Source of the DNA: Planotetraspora mira
GTDB lineage: Bacteria; Actinomycetota; Actinomycetes; Streptosporangiales; Streptosporangiaceae
Reading direction: 5' to 3'
DNA length: 64,000 bases
Assembly (NCBI RefSeq): GCF_016863275.1
Contig: NZ_BOOO01000009.1
Span: 62,001-126,000 of the forward strand
Shown here: piece after piece, positions 8,633-15,797 of the stretch
Position numbering within the stretch: position 1 is the first letter of the stretch
How the letters are laid out: each line of letters begins with the position of its first letter
The notes under the pieces: model-generated
Database searches by the model: none
Seen by the model: the letters and a program-made list of their open reading frames with translations, nothing else
Told to the model about the DNA's origin: nothing
Program-made: the position numbers and the translations under genes

Positions 8633-9108
8633 GAGCGGTCTCCTGTGGTGCCTTCGGGGAGCGAGTCGGCGAGGTAGGCGTCAAGGTCGGGGAGGTCGGG
8701 CGTGAGCATGTGCCGCACCCACGCGTCGCGTTCGTGCAGGATCGGCGGCAACTCCCACACGCAGCCGATCAGCGGGCCGGCCAGCCGTACGAAGTGGGTG
8801 GAGTCGTCGTCCGGGCAGTCGAGCACCGGCTGGCCGGCCACCGCACCCGCGAAGTGCAGGGCGTTGTCCCACATCCAGCTGTAGGCGTTGAGGTAGGCCC
8901 CGTCATCGCCGCCCCGGTGGAGGACGACGAAGGTGGCGGGCGGCGTGCCGTCCGGCTCCGGGAGTATCTCAGGAAGGATCGCATAAGCCGCCATCTCGAT
9001 CTCGGGATCGATGCCGGCCGGGTCGGCGGAGACGTGGTACCGCTTCACATATCGGCCTCCCACCTCGATCGGCGGCGGCACCCACAACAGTTTCTCTGCG
9101 AAGGCCAT
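8629..9108 (-). CDS. Hypothetical protein, first gene of a two-gene operon
   Basis: 159 residues, family not recognised. Seen: an N-terminal MAFAEKLLWVPPPIEVGGRY, a central FVVLHRGGDDGAYLNAYSWMWDNALHF, and a C-terminal HERDAWVRHMLTPDLPDLDAYLADSL. The Trp/His-rich middle looks like a small globular enzyme or binding protein. A TAGGGT box lies 6 nt before the ATG, so the mRNA is probably leaderless. The promoter region overlaps a perfect inverted repeat shared with the divergent regulator. Confidence 0.72.
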   Translation of the reverse strand: MAFAEKLLWVPPPIEVGGRYVKRYHVSADPAGIDPEIEMAAYAILPEILPEPDGTPPATFVVLHRGGDDGAYLNAYSWMWDNALHFAGAVAGQPVLDCPDDDSTHFVRLAGPLIGCVWELPPILHERDAWVRHMLTPDLPDLDAYLADSLPEGTTGDRS

Positions 9109-9114
9109 GACTGG

Positions 9115-9120
9115 ACCCTA
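9115..9120 (-). promoter_or_regulatory. -10 box (TAGGGT, minus strand) of the 9108 operon
   Basis: The plus strand reads ACCCTA, 6 nt upstream of ATG 9108. The -35 region of this promoter would fall inside the inverted repeat at 9126-9154. Confidence 0.5.
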
Positions 9121-9125
9121 GGGCC

Positions 9126-9154
9126 ACTTCACTGCCATCTTGTGTCAGTGAAGT
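9126..9154. promoter_or_regulatory. Perfect 9-bp inverted repeat, probable operator of the WYL regulator
   Basis: ACTTCACTG (9126-9134) and CAGTGAAGT (9146-9154) are exact reverse complements with an 11-nt spacer. The right arm contains the GTG start of the regulator and the left arm lies next to the -10 box of the divergent operon. Confidence 0.65.
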
Positions 9155-10104
9155 CGAGCCGCCTTCTGTCGATCCTTCTGCTGCTCCAGACGAGGGGCCG
9201 GATGACCGCCGCCGATCTCGCCGCGGAGCTGGAGGTGTCCGTTCGGACCGTGTACCGCGACGTCGAAGCGCTGCACGCGTCGGGCGTGCCGCTCTATGGA
9301 GACGCGGGGCACTCCGGCGGCTACCAGTTGGTCGCCGGTTACCGCACCCGGCTCACCGGGCTGAGCGCCCCCGAGGCGGAGGCGCTCTTCCTCTCCGGCG
9401 TCCCCGGACCCGCCGCCGAACTCGGGCTCGGCTCGGCGCTCGCGGCCGCCCAGCTCAAGCTGAGTGCGGCGCTCCCGCCCGAGATGCGGGCTCAGGCCGA
9501 CCGGATGCGGTCGCGTTTCCACCTCGACGCACCCGGCTGGTACGCGGAGGACGCCGACGTCCCCCATCTGCCTCAGGTCGCGGACGCGGTGTGGCGCAGC
9601 CGGGTGCTCGATGTCCGTTACCGCCGCTGGAAGGAGCCGACCGACGTCGATCGGCGGCTGGAGCCGTACGGCCTGGTGCTCAAGGCGGGCCGCTGGTACA
9701 TCGTCGCCGGGCCGGGCCCGCGGACGTACCGCGTCGACCAGATCCTCGGCGTGACCGTACGGGACGAGGAGTTCGAGCCTCCCGAGGAGTTCGACCTGGC
9801 CGGCTACTGGGCGCGCTATCAGGCGGAGTTCCACGCGCGCCGGTTCCAGGGCGAGGCGGTCGTCCGCGTCTCTCCGCAGGCCGCGTCCCGTCTCACCGGC
9901 GCGGCCGCCCAGGCCCTGGCCGCGACGGGAACCGCGGAGCCGGACGGCTGGACCCGGGCGGTGCTCCCCATCGAGTCGCTCGATCACGCTCACGGGACGT
10001 TCCTCGCCCTGGGCGCGGAGATCGAGGTCCTCGGGCCGCCGGAACTGCGCGCCCGCCTGGCCGAGACGTCGCGCGCCATGGCGGCCCATTACACCTCCGG
10101 ATGA
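9148..10104 (+). CDS. YafY-type transcriptional regulator (HTH plus WYL domain)
   Basis: 318 residues. N-terminal DeoR-like HTH (SSRLLSILLLLQTRGRMTAADLAAELEVSVRTVYRDVEAL), a middle WYL domain (EPYGLVLKAGRWYIVAG, in which WYI stands for WYL) and a C-terminal WCX-like extension. WYL domains bind nucleic acids or small ligands and turn the HTH on or off. GTG 9148 (or GTG 9142, two codons earlier) is the start, since longer readings enter the divergent gene. The inverted repeat over its own start codon argues for autoregulation together with the 9108 operon. Confidence 0.87.
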   Translation: MKSSRLLSILLLLQTRGRMTAADLAAELEVSVRTVYRDVEALHASGVPLYGDAGHSGGYQLVAGYRTRLTGLSAPEAEALFLSGVPGPAAELGLGSALAAAQLKLSAALPPEMRAQADRMRSRFHLDAPGWYAEDADVPHLPQVADAVWRSRVLDVRYRRWKEPTDVDRRLEPYGLVLKAGRWYIVAGPGPRTYRVDQILGVTVRDEEFEPPEEFDLAGYWARYQAEFHARRFQGEAVVRVSPQAASRLTGAAAQALAATGTAEPDGWTRAVLPIESLDHAHGTFLALGAEIEVLGPPELRARLAETSRAMAAHYTSG

Positions 10105-10129
10105 CCGAATCGGACATTTAGCGCATAAT
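10102..10129 (+). promoter_or_regulatory. Possible promoter of the ECF sigma gene
   Basis: TGACCG (10102-10107) and CATAAT (10124-10129) are separated by 16 nt, about 120 bp upstream of the GTG at 10252. The boxes resemble a housekeeping promoter but are not strong. Confidence 0.25.
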
Positions 10130-10251
10130 GGCGCAGCGATCCGGTCGCGCGCATGCCGTCCGGCCGAGGTCCGGAAATCAGGTATCGAACTTTCCGAGTC
10201 GCCCCCGCATCTGGTCGGGGGGCGCCGAGTGCGCCGGGGAGGGGGAGCAGC

Positions 10252-11193
10252 GTGCTGTTGAGCACGGAGTCGGATATGGAACTGGTGCGTGCCGCCCAGG
10301 CCGGAGACGCGGCATGCCTCGGGCTGCTGGTGTCGCGGCATCAGGCCGGCATGCGGGCGGTGGCGTTGAGCCTGCTCGGATACGGGCCCGACGCCGACGA
10401 CGCCGTCCAGGACGCCATGCTGGCGGCGGTGCGGCGGATCGGCGATCTGCGCGACCCGGCGGCCGCGGGCCCGTGGTTGCGGGCGATCGTACGGAACGCG
10501 TGCCGGATGCGCCTCAGGAAATCGACCGCCGTGCCGATCGGCGACGTGGAGTCCCTGGCGCTGCCGTCCAGCGAACCGACGCCGGAGGAACTGCTGGAGC
10601 ATCGGTCGCTCCGCGACTGGGTCTGGCACGCCGTGGGGGAGCTGTCCGAACCGGTGCGCATGGTGGCCCTCCTGCGTTATTTCAGCGACGTGTCGTCGTA
10701 TGAGCAGATCGCCGCGCTGTGCGGGGTGCCGATCGGCACCGTCCGGAGCCGGCTGAGCCAGGCCAGGATCAAGCTCGCCGAATCGTTGCAGGACACGGCC
10801 GCTCTCCCACACGACGACGCGGCGGCGTTCACCGCGGCTCGCCGGCAGGAGGCCGAGGAGATGATGGCGCAGGCCCAGCAGGGCGAGTTCGCCGGAGTGG
10901 TCGAGGAGCACTGGTGGCCCGACGCCGAGTTCATCGGGCCCACCGGGGAACGGCTGGCCGACGATCGTTACTTCGCCGTCAGGGCGATGGAGTTCGACCT
11001 GTCCAACGGCGTACGGCAACGCATCGCCGACGTGGTGGCCAGCCGGAATCTGACGATCTGGGAGGCCGACCTGATCAGCCCGCCCGACGACCCGACGCAC
11101 TGCCCGCCCGGTGTGGTCTGGATGCACGTCCTGCGAGAGGGCCGGGTTCAGCGGCTCCGGCTGTTCCACCCGCGACCGGCGAGGGAGCCCTGA
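10252..11193 (+). CDS. ECF sigma factor with C-terminal SnoaL-like domain
   Basis: 313 residues. Region 2 is MELVRAAQAGDAACLGLLVSRHQAGMRAVALSLLGYGPDADDAVQDAML; region 4 is SYEQIAALCGVPIGTVRSRLSQARIKL; the last 110 residues (HWWPDAEFIGPTGERL ... WMHVLREGRVQRLRLFHPRP) look like an NTF2/SnoaL domain, as in ECF41/ECF56-type sigma factors, where the extension tunes activity in place of a separate anti-sigma factor. GTG 10252 is chosen because a GGGGAGGGGGAG Shine-Dalgarno run ends 5 nt before it. A hydrolase gene follows and is a likely target or partner. Confidence 0.85.
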   Translation: MLLSTESDMELVRAAQAGDAACLGLLVSRHQAGMRAVALSLLGYGPDADDAVQDAMLAAVRRIGDLRDPAAAGPWLRAIVRNACRMRLRKSTAVPIGDVESLALPSSEPTPEELLEHRSLRDWVWHAVGELSEPVRMVALLRYFSDVSSYEQIAALCGVPIGTVRSRLSQARIKLAESLQDTAALPHDDAAAFTAARRQEAEEMMAQAQQGEFAGVVEEHWWPDAEFIGPTGERLADDRYFAVRAMEFDLSNGVRQRIADVVASRNLTIWEADLISPPDDPTHCPPGVVWMHVLREGRVQRLRLFHPRPAREP

Positions 11194-11268
11194 GATACCC
11201 GCCTGAAAAACGACAGCCGGCCGATCGAACTTCTCCCCCGGCCGCGGCATCCGGATGACGTCAGCTGA

Positions 11269-11288
11269 GGCCCGCCTTCCGGCGGGCC
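11269..11288 (+). terminator. Perfect 8-bp hairpin upstream of the hydrolase ribosome site
   Basis: GGCCCGCC-TTCC-GGCGGGCC with no following T run. It ends 7 nt before the AGGAG ribosome site (11296-11300) of the gene starting at 11309, so it may be a weak terminator or a translation-modulating hairpin. Confidence 0.45.
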
Positions 11289-11308
11289 GCTACGTCAGGA
11301 GATTCGAA

Positions 11309-12181
11309 ATGAGTTCCACCGCCGCGCTTTCGCAGGGAACGCGTGAGATCAGCGTCGACGGCGTCCGGCAGGTCTTCCACGTCGCAGGGACGGGACCCGT
11401 CTGCGTGGTGCACTCCGGAGGACCCGGCATCGGCTGGGAGTACCTGCGGATGCCGGCCCTCGAGCAACACCTGACCATGGTGTACCTGGAACCGATCGGC
11501 ACCGGGGCCTCCGGCCGCCTCGCCGACCCCCGCGACTATCGGCTGGACACCTATGTCCGGTTCGTCCATGGCGTCGTCGAACACCTCGGCCTGCCGAAGG
11601 TGTTCCTGCTCGGCCATTCTCACGGCGGATTCGTCGCGCAGCGATACGCCCTGGAGCATGCGGACCGGCTCGCCGGCCTGATCCTGTTCGCGACGTCGCC
11701 GGTCACAGGGCCGGAGTTCTGGGCCGACGCGGTGGCCAACGTCAACCGGTTCCCGGAGCGGCACCCGAACCGGCGGGAGGCGGCCGAGATCCCCCAGGCC
11801 TTCCAGGAGGCCGCGGCCGCCGCCGACGACAAGGCGTACACCGAGGGGCTCCGGCGGATCCTGCCCGCCTACTTCGCCGACTACTGGGCGCATGAGGACG
11901 CGCTCGAGCCGATGCGCGCCGTCCTGCAGGCGTGGATCGACCCGATGCGCGGGGAGGAGCCGGCGCCCTTCGACGTGCGGGACAGGCTCGGCTCGATCGC
12001 GCTCCCGTCGTTGGTCGTCACCGGCGCGCACGACTTCATCTGCGGAACCCGCTGGGCGTCGATGTTGCATGACGGCATCCCCGGCTCGCGTCTGACGCTC
12101 CTTGCGGACAGCGGCCACATGGGCCACCTCGAGCAGCCCGAGGATTTCATCCGGGCGGTCGCCGAGTTCGCCCGCGCCTGA
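11309..12181 (+). CDS. Alpha/beta hydrolase (proline-iminopeptidase-like)
   Basis: 290 residues. Seen: the oxyanion segment VVHSGGPGIGWEYLR, the nucleophile elbow GHSHGG (Ser about residue 104), the acid TGAHDFIC and the His in DSGHMGHLEQPEDF. The HSGGPG motif is typical of the proline iminopeptidase/tricorn-interacting-factor branch, but the substrate cannot be fixed. ATG 11309 is preferred because AGGAG lies 8 nt before it; an earlier ATG at 11255 would place the hairpin 11269-11288 inside the gene. It follows the ECF-SnoaL sigma gene. Confidence 0.85.
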   Translation: MSSTAALSQGTREISVDGVRQVFHVAGTGPVCVVHSGGPGIGWEYLRMPALEQHLTMVYLEPIGTGASGRLADPRDYRLDTYVRFVHGVVEHLGLPKVFLLGHSHGGFVAQRYALEHADRLAGLILFATSPVTGPEFWADAVANVNRFPERHPNRREAAEIPQAFQEAAAAADDKAYTEGLRRILPAYFADYWAHEDALEPMRAVLQAWIDPMRGEEPAPFDVRDRLGSIALPSLVVTGAHDFICGTRWASMLHDGIPGSRLTLLADSGHMGHLEQPEDFIRAVAEFARA

Positions 12182-12362
12182 CGATCGCCCCTCAGCGCCT
12201 GGCCGCCGCCCCCGGCGGGAGACGGCCGGGCGCGGAGGGCCTCCACGCTGTCGCGCCTGCTCAGCAGGGCCGACGCCACGCCTCAAATGAGGCTTCCTGG
12301 CCTGAGACGGTTTCACGAGCGATCATGACCCTCGTTGGCTTCACACAGTCTCGGGGGAAAAA

Positions 12363-12896
12363 ATGATAGGCAAGCTCGTATCGGCCGCGGCGGTCGCCGC
12401 CCTCGCGGTCGGGTTGTCCGCGTCTTCTTCCTGGGCGGCCTCGGCCGGCTCCGCGTCGCGTACGCAGGCCATGTGCACGCCGGACGGGACGTCGTCATGC
12501 GCGGCCGTCATGTGCGCGCAGGGCTACACCTGCGTGCCCGCGCCCAAGCAGTGCTTCACCACGCCGTGCCCGCAGTTCGACTGCGTCCCCGTGGTGACCA
12601 CCGCCACGCCGCGCTCGGGGGCCTCGGTGGTTCTCGGCGTCTTCGCCCAGGTCGGAGTCCCGGCCACGCGCACGGTGTACGTCCGCTCAACGCCGACTCC
12701 GGTGTTCGTCCGCACGACCCGGACGACCGCTCCGGTGCTCGTCCGTACGACACGGACGACGACCCAGACGACCGGTCCTGTTGTGGTCCGCACGACGCGG
12801 ACGACCACGCAGACGAACCAGACGACCCAGACGACGACCCAGACCACTGGGTCGACGTTCGCCGGAACGACGCAGACCGCCACTCAGGTGCCGTAA
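12363..12896 (+). CDS. Secreted Cys-rich protein with Thr-Arg repeat tail
   Basis: 177 residues, family not recognised. A Sec signal peptide (VSAAAVAALAVGLSASSSWAASA) is followed by a compact eight-odd-Cys-type segment (CTPDGTSSCAAVMCAQGYTC then KQCFTTPCPQFDC) and then a tail in which PVxVRTTRTT units recur (VFVRTTRTTAP, VLVRTTRTTTQTTGP, VVVRTTRTTTQT) before a QTTQTT run. The tail looks like a wall-spanning or glycosylated linker and has no sorting signal. A GGGGGA run ends 6 nt before the ATG. Function unknown; the Cys segment resembles small extracellular Kazal-like or metal-binding knots only in spacing. Confidence 0.72.
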   Translation: MIGKLVSAAAVAALAVGLSASSSWAASAGSASRTQAMCTPDGTSSCAAVMCAQGYTCVPAPKQCFTTPCPQFDCVPVVTTATPRSGASVVLGVFAQVGVPATRTVYVRSTPTPVFVRTTRTTAPVLVRTTRTTTQTTGPVVVRTTRTTTQTNQTTQTTTQTTGSTFAGTTQTATQVP

Positions 12897-12946
12897 CTCG
12901 ACGCCGCCGTACGGAGAAATCGAAGGGTCGCTTCCGACGATCGGGA

Positions 12947-12962
12947 GCGGCCTTTCGGCCGC
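12947..12962. terminator. Hairpin between convergent genes
   Basis: GCGGCC-TTTC-GGCCGC, perfect 6-bp stem, between the secreted protein (ends 12896) and the PEP-mutase-like gene (ends 12987). Confidence 0.45.
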
Positions 12963-12986
12963 CCGAAGTGGGCTCCCCGGCGGGGA

Positions 12987-13757
12987 TCAGCCCGCGGTCC
13001 GCTCGTAACGGGCGAGCCGGCCCTGCATGTCCGGGTACGGCGTGGCCGTGGGGACGGCCAGGCCGTCGCGGACGGCGATCGCCACCTCGGCGGCGGCGTC
13101 GATCGCGACGCGGTAGGGCAGGGATCCGGTGCTCACACGGCGCACACCGAGGTCGGCCAACTCGCCGATCGAAAGCGCGGGGACGACGAGCACGTTCAAC
13201 GGAACGCCGATGCCGCCGGCCAGTTCGCGGAGTACGGAAGGCTCAGTGGCGCCGGGGACGAAGACTCCGTCCGCGCCCGCCTCGACGTAGCGAGCGGCGC
13301 GTTCGAGCGTCGCATCGACCGTGGCCTCCTCGCCGAGCCAGTACGTGTCGACGCGGGCGTTGACGAACAGGCCGGGACAGCGGCGTTTGACCTCCCTCAC
13401 CTTCGCGGCGTGCGCCTCCGGCGCGATGAGCTTCCCCGCGGAGCTGTCCTCGATGTTGACCCCGGCCACGCCGAGTCCGGCGACATACTCGGCGACCTCG
13501 TCCGGTTCGTCGGCGTAGCCGTCCTCGACGTCCACGCTGATGTGGCAGGGAAGCCGCGACAGGGCACGGGCGAGGGAAAGGTTCGCCTCTCGCGTCGACC
13601 TCCCGCCGTCCGGGCGGCCGAGGCTGGACGCGACGCCGAAGCTGGTCGTGCCGATCGCCGCGAAACCGGCGCGGAGGAATGCCAGTGCGGACGGCACATC
13701 CCAGGCGTTGGGAAGGATCAGGGGCCTGTCGCCGTGGTGAAGTTCGTGGAAAGTCAT
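12987..13757 (-). CDS. Isocitrate lyase/PEP mutase family enzyme
   Basis: 256 residues with a TIM-barrel of the PEP mutase/isocitrate lyase superfamily. Seen: LILPNAWDVPSALAFLRAGF, IGTTSFGVASSLGRPDG, the metal-site VDVEDGYAD and GVNIEDSSAGKLI, then VNARVDTYWLG and a closing VSTGSLPYR. The KKCGH lyase motif of true isocitrate lyases is absent, so it is more likely an oxaloacetate- or methylisocitrate-lyase-like C-C or P-C bond enzyme, with the actual substrate unknown. It is divergent from the membrane protein gene at 14023. Confidence 0.83.
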   Translation of the reverse strand: MTFHELHHGDRPLILPNAWDVPSALAFLRAGFAAIGTTSFGVASSLGRPDGGRSTREANLSLARALSRLPCHISVDVEDGYADEPDEVAEYVAGLGVAGVNIEDSSAGKLIAPEAHAAKVREVKRRCPGLFVNARVDTYWLGEEATVDATLERAARYVEAGADGVFVPGATEPSVLRELAGGIGVPLNVLVVPALSIGELADLGVRRVSTGSLPYRVAIDAAAEVAIAVRDGLAVPTATPYPDMQGRLARYERTAG

Positions 13758-14022
13758 TCGTCCGATGCTCCTGTCTGCCCGATCGGTTCAACGGCGAGCG
13801 CGACGTACACGATGACGATGCTCGGCGGACCTCGGGTCGGCCTGCTCGCAACACTAGGTCCGGATCGCTTCGGCGACCGTCGAAACGACGCCTGAACAGG
13901 CTCACACTCAGCCGGGCTCCCCGGTCGATGCGACGGTGACCCGCCCGGTTCCCTCTGACGGGGGACCACATCCCCCCGCCAAGGGGAGGCCTCCCGCGCA
14001 GGCGGACGGGAGAGTCGGCGGC

Positions 14023-15027
14023 ATGGAACTCAGATCGCCGCGATGGCGGCCGTGGGCGGCGCCGGCGTGGACCTTCTCCTACGGCGCGCTGCACGTGTGG
14101 TGGCTGACCGGCCCCGGCGCATCGTCCGCCCCTCCTGACGAGCCGTTCTCGCCCGGCCGGTGGGCGGCCGTGACGCTCGCCCTCCTCGCCGCGGCGGCGT
14201 GCTCGCTGATCGCGGCGGGAGCCGGACGCCGTTGGACGTCGCCCGCACGATGGGCGCTTGTGATGGCGGCGTGGGCGGCCGGCGCAGGCCTGATCCTGTA
14301 CTCCTACCTGCTCGCCATCAGCCTCGTCGCCACGGTCTTCGGCCAGTACGGCGACTGGGCGAGCCTGCTCACCCGGGCGGCCGGAACGACGGGCGGCGTG
14401 CTGACAGTGGCGTGCGCCGTCGCCGAGCAGCGCCGGGTCCGGCGGGGCTGCCCCGCCTGCGGCCGGGTCCACGGCCGCTCACCCGAGCGACGCACCGACC
14501 CCACACCCCGCTGGGCATACGTCGCCGCGTACGTCGCGGTCGCCGGATGCGTGGCGCGCGTGGCCGCGTGGGTGATCGACGCCGTCCGGCCGGGCGGGCC
14601 GTCACCGATCGCACTCGGCTGGCCGTTCATGCTCTTCGTCGTCCTGCTGATCCTCGCCGGCACCGTGTTGCCGCTGTCGCTGGTGCATCGCTGGGGCCGG
14701 ATCTGGCCGCGCCGGGTGCTGCCGGGCGGGCGCGGGGTGCCGCGATGGCTCGTCCTCGGTCCCGCCTTCTTCGTCGGCGCGAGCCTGACCGGCTACTTCG
14801 GCCTGGCGGGGATGACGGCGTGGATACTCGGCGAGGGCAACCTGGCCGGGGACACGATCGTGGTCTGGCACCTGGCGATGGAGATGTTCGGCTACACGCT
14901 CTGGGGCCTGGGCCTACTCGTCGCCGCGACCTCCTATTACGGCCTGACCAGGCCGGACTGCCCTCTGCACGGGGTTGCGACACCCCGGACGGACGGCTCC
15001 GCCCTGCGCGTGCCTCCCGGGGCGTGA
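14023..15027 (+). CDS. Polytopic membrane protein with a CPxCG zinc-ribbon-like loop
   Basis: 334 residues, seven or eight predicted membrane helices (for example WAAVTLALLAAAACSLIAAG, IALGWPFMLFVVLLILAG, IVVWHLAMEMFGYTLWGLGL). A cytoplasmic-type loop carries GCPACGRVHGR, a possible metal-binding knuckle. Family not recognised; the layout recalls uncharacterised actinobacterial integral membrane proteins. ATG 14023 has a GGGAGAG ribosome site about 8 nt upstream; an upstream ATG at 13936 lacks one. A strong bidirectional terminator follows. Confidence 0.75.
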   Translation: MELRSPRWRPWAAPAWTFSYGALHVWWLTGPGASSAPPDEPFSPGRWAAVTLALLAAAACSLIAAGAGRRWTSPARWALVMAAWAAGAGLILYSYLLAISLVATVFGQYGDWASLLTRAAGTTGGVLTVACAVAEQRRVRRGCPACGRVHGRSPERRTDPTPRWAYVAAYVAVAGCVARVAAWVIDAVRPGGPSPIALGWPFMLFVVLLILAGTVLPLSLVHRWGRIWPRRVLPGGRGVPRWLVLGPAFFVGASLTGYFGLAGMTAWILGEGNLAGDTIVVWHLAMEMFGYTLWGLGLLVAATSYYGLTRPDCPLHGVATPRTDGSALRVPPGA

Positions 15028-15071
15028 CCTCACGTGACCCGCGCCCTGGGATGCGACGTACATCGCCGGTG

Positions 15072-15117
15072 GAAGGGCGGCCCCGCTCCTTCTTCTGAGG
15101 GAACGGGGCCGCCCTTC
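15072..15117. terminator. Bidirectional terminator, perfect 14-bp stem
   Basis: GAAGGGCGGCCCCG (15072-15085) pairs exactly with CGGGGCCGCCCTTC (15104-15117), loop 18 nt. It lies between the convergent genes ending at 15027 and 15131. Confidence 0.8.
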
Positions 15118-15130
15118 GATGCAGGTCAGA

Positions 15131-15442
15131 TCACCTGCAGATTCGCCTGAACCCTCTCTCATAGCCGGCCATCCAGCCGGTCATGAACTCGGTCGGGGCC
15201 GACCGGCGCAGATGCGCGCGGGGGTTGTAGCCGCGGCGGCAGTCGGTGCGGCCGTCCCGCATGCCCTGGGTGTAGCCCTCTTTGTATCCCCGCTGGTGAG
15301 GGTCGCGCGGCTGCGCGCTCACCCCCGCGGTGGTGTCCGCGGAAGCGGGGGCGGCCGAGGCCTGCGCCGTGTCGACGGCTCCGAGACTGAGAATGGTGAG
15401 GAACGCTGCACCGAGCAGCATGGATCGTGGCTTGTTGTACAT
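15131..15442 (-). CDS. Small secreted protein with GYxxGY repeats
   Basis: 103 residues. Signal peptide MYNKPRSMLLGAAFLTILSLGAVDTAQASA, then a short linker, then a helical domain with repeated Gly-Tyr steps (RGYKEGYTQGMRDGRTDC, FMTGWMAGYERGFRRIC) and two Cys that could form a disulfide. Function unknown. ATG 15442 has a perfect GGAGGAG ribosome site 7 nt upstream; the longer open frame to 15871 has no coding character. Confidence 0.78.
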   Translation of the reverse strand: MYNKPRSMLLGAAFLTILSLGAVDTAQASAAPASADTTAGVSAQPRDPHQRGYKEGYTQGMRDGRTDCRRGYNPRAHLRRSAPTEFMTGWMAGYERGFRRICR

Positions 15443-15797
15443 GGGTGTCTCCTCCGATCGGGGGCCACCCGCATGATCGTTCGTTGGCGGCATGGCCAGT
15501 CCGAAACGGTCATCAGGGATATTCCCGTCACTTAACGCCGGGACTCCAGACGTAACCCAAAAGGTGGGAGCCCCAACGGGGACGGCCCCGGTTTCGAGGA
15601 AGGGAACGAAGGAGTCATCATGGTCAAGAGCGAGCCCGCATGTACGCCCTGCTCGCATAGCCATGTGGTCCCGGAGGCGAAGGCCGGCCCCTGATCGGTG
15701 CAGCCGACCGGAGAATGCCCGCGTATCGCTCTGGCGCCTGTGCGACGGTCGATCACAGGTGTGGTCCGGGCGAAGAGTCGAACTAGAGGCGGTCTTG
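15443..15797. other. 355-bp divergent intergenic region
   Basis: Lies between the small secreted protein (minus) and the PP2C phosphatase (plus). It holds the small open frame at 15620-15694, described separately. A GGGATATTCCC near-palindrome occurs around 15518-15528, but I could not assign it to a regulator or to a promoter. Confidence 0.4.
15620..15694 (+). CDS. Putative 24-residue peptide with CTPCSHSH motif
   Basis: A short open frame with a consensus ribosome site (GAAGGAG, 6 nt before the ATG). The peptide MVKSEPACTPC ... HVVPEAKAGP contains Cys-x2-Cys-x-His-x-His, a plausible metal-binding cluster. It sits 100 bp upstream of the PP2C phosphatase on the same strand and could be a leader peptide or a stand-alone small protein. 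No homology can be claimed; support rests on the ribosome site and the motif. Confidence 0.4.
   Translation: MVKSEPACTPCSHSHVVPEAKAGP

Noticed and set aside
9145-11250. Long minus-strand open frame (701 codons)
   Set aside because: Shadow of the WYL regulator and sigma genes; low-complexity Arg/Pro/Gly composition and no motif.
12280-12293. GCCTCA-AA-TGAGGC palindrome
   Set aside because: Too short and not positioned at a promoter with any certainty; chance occurrence is plausible.
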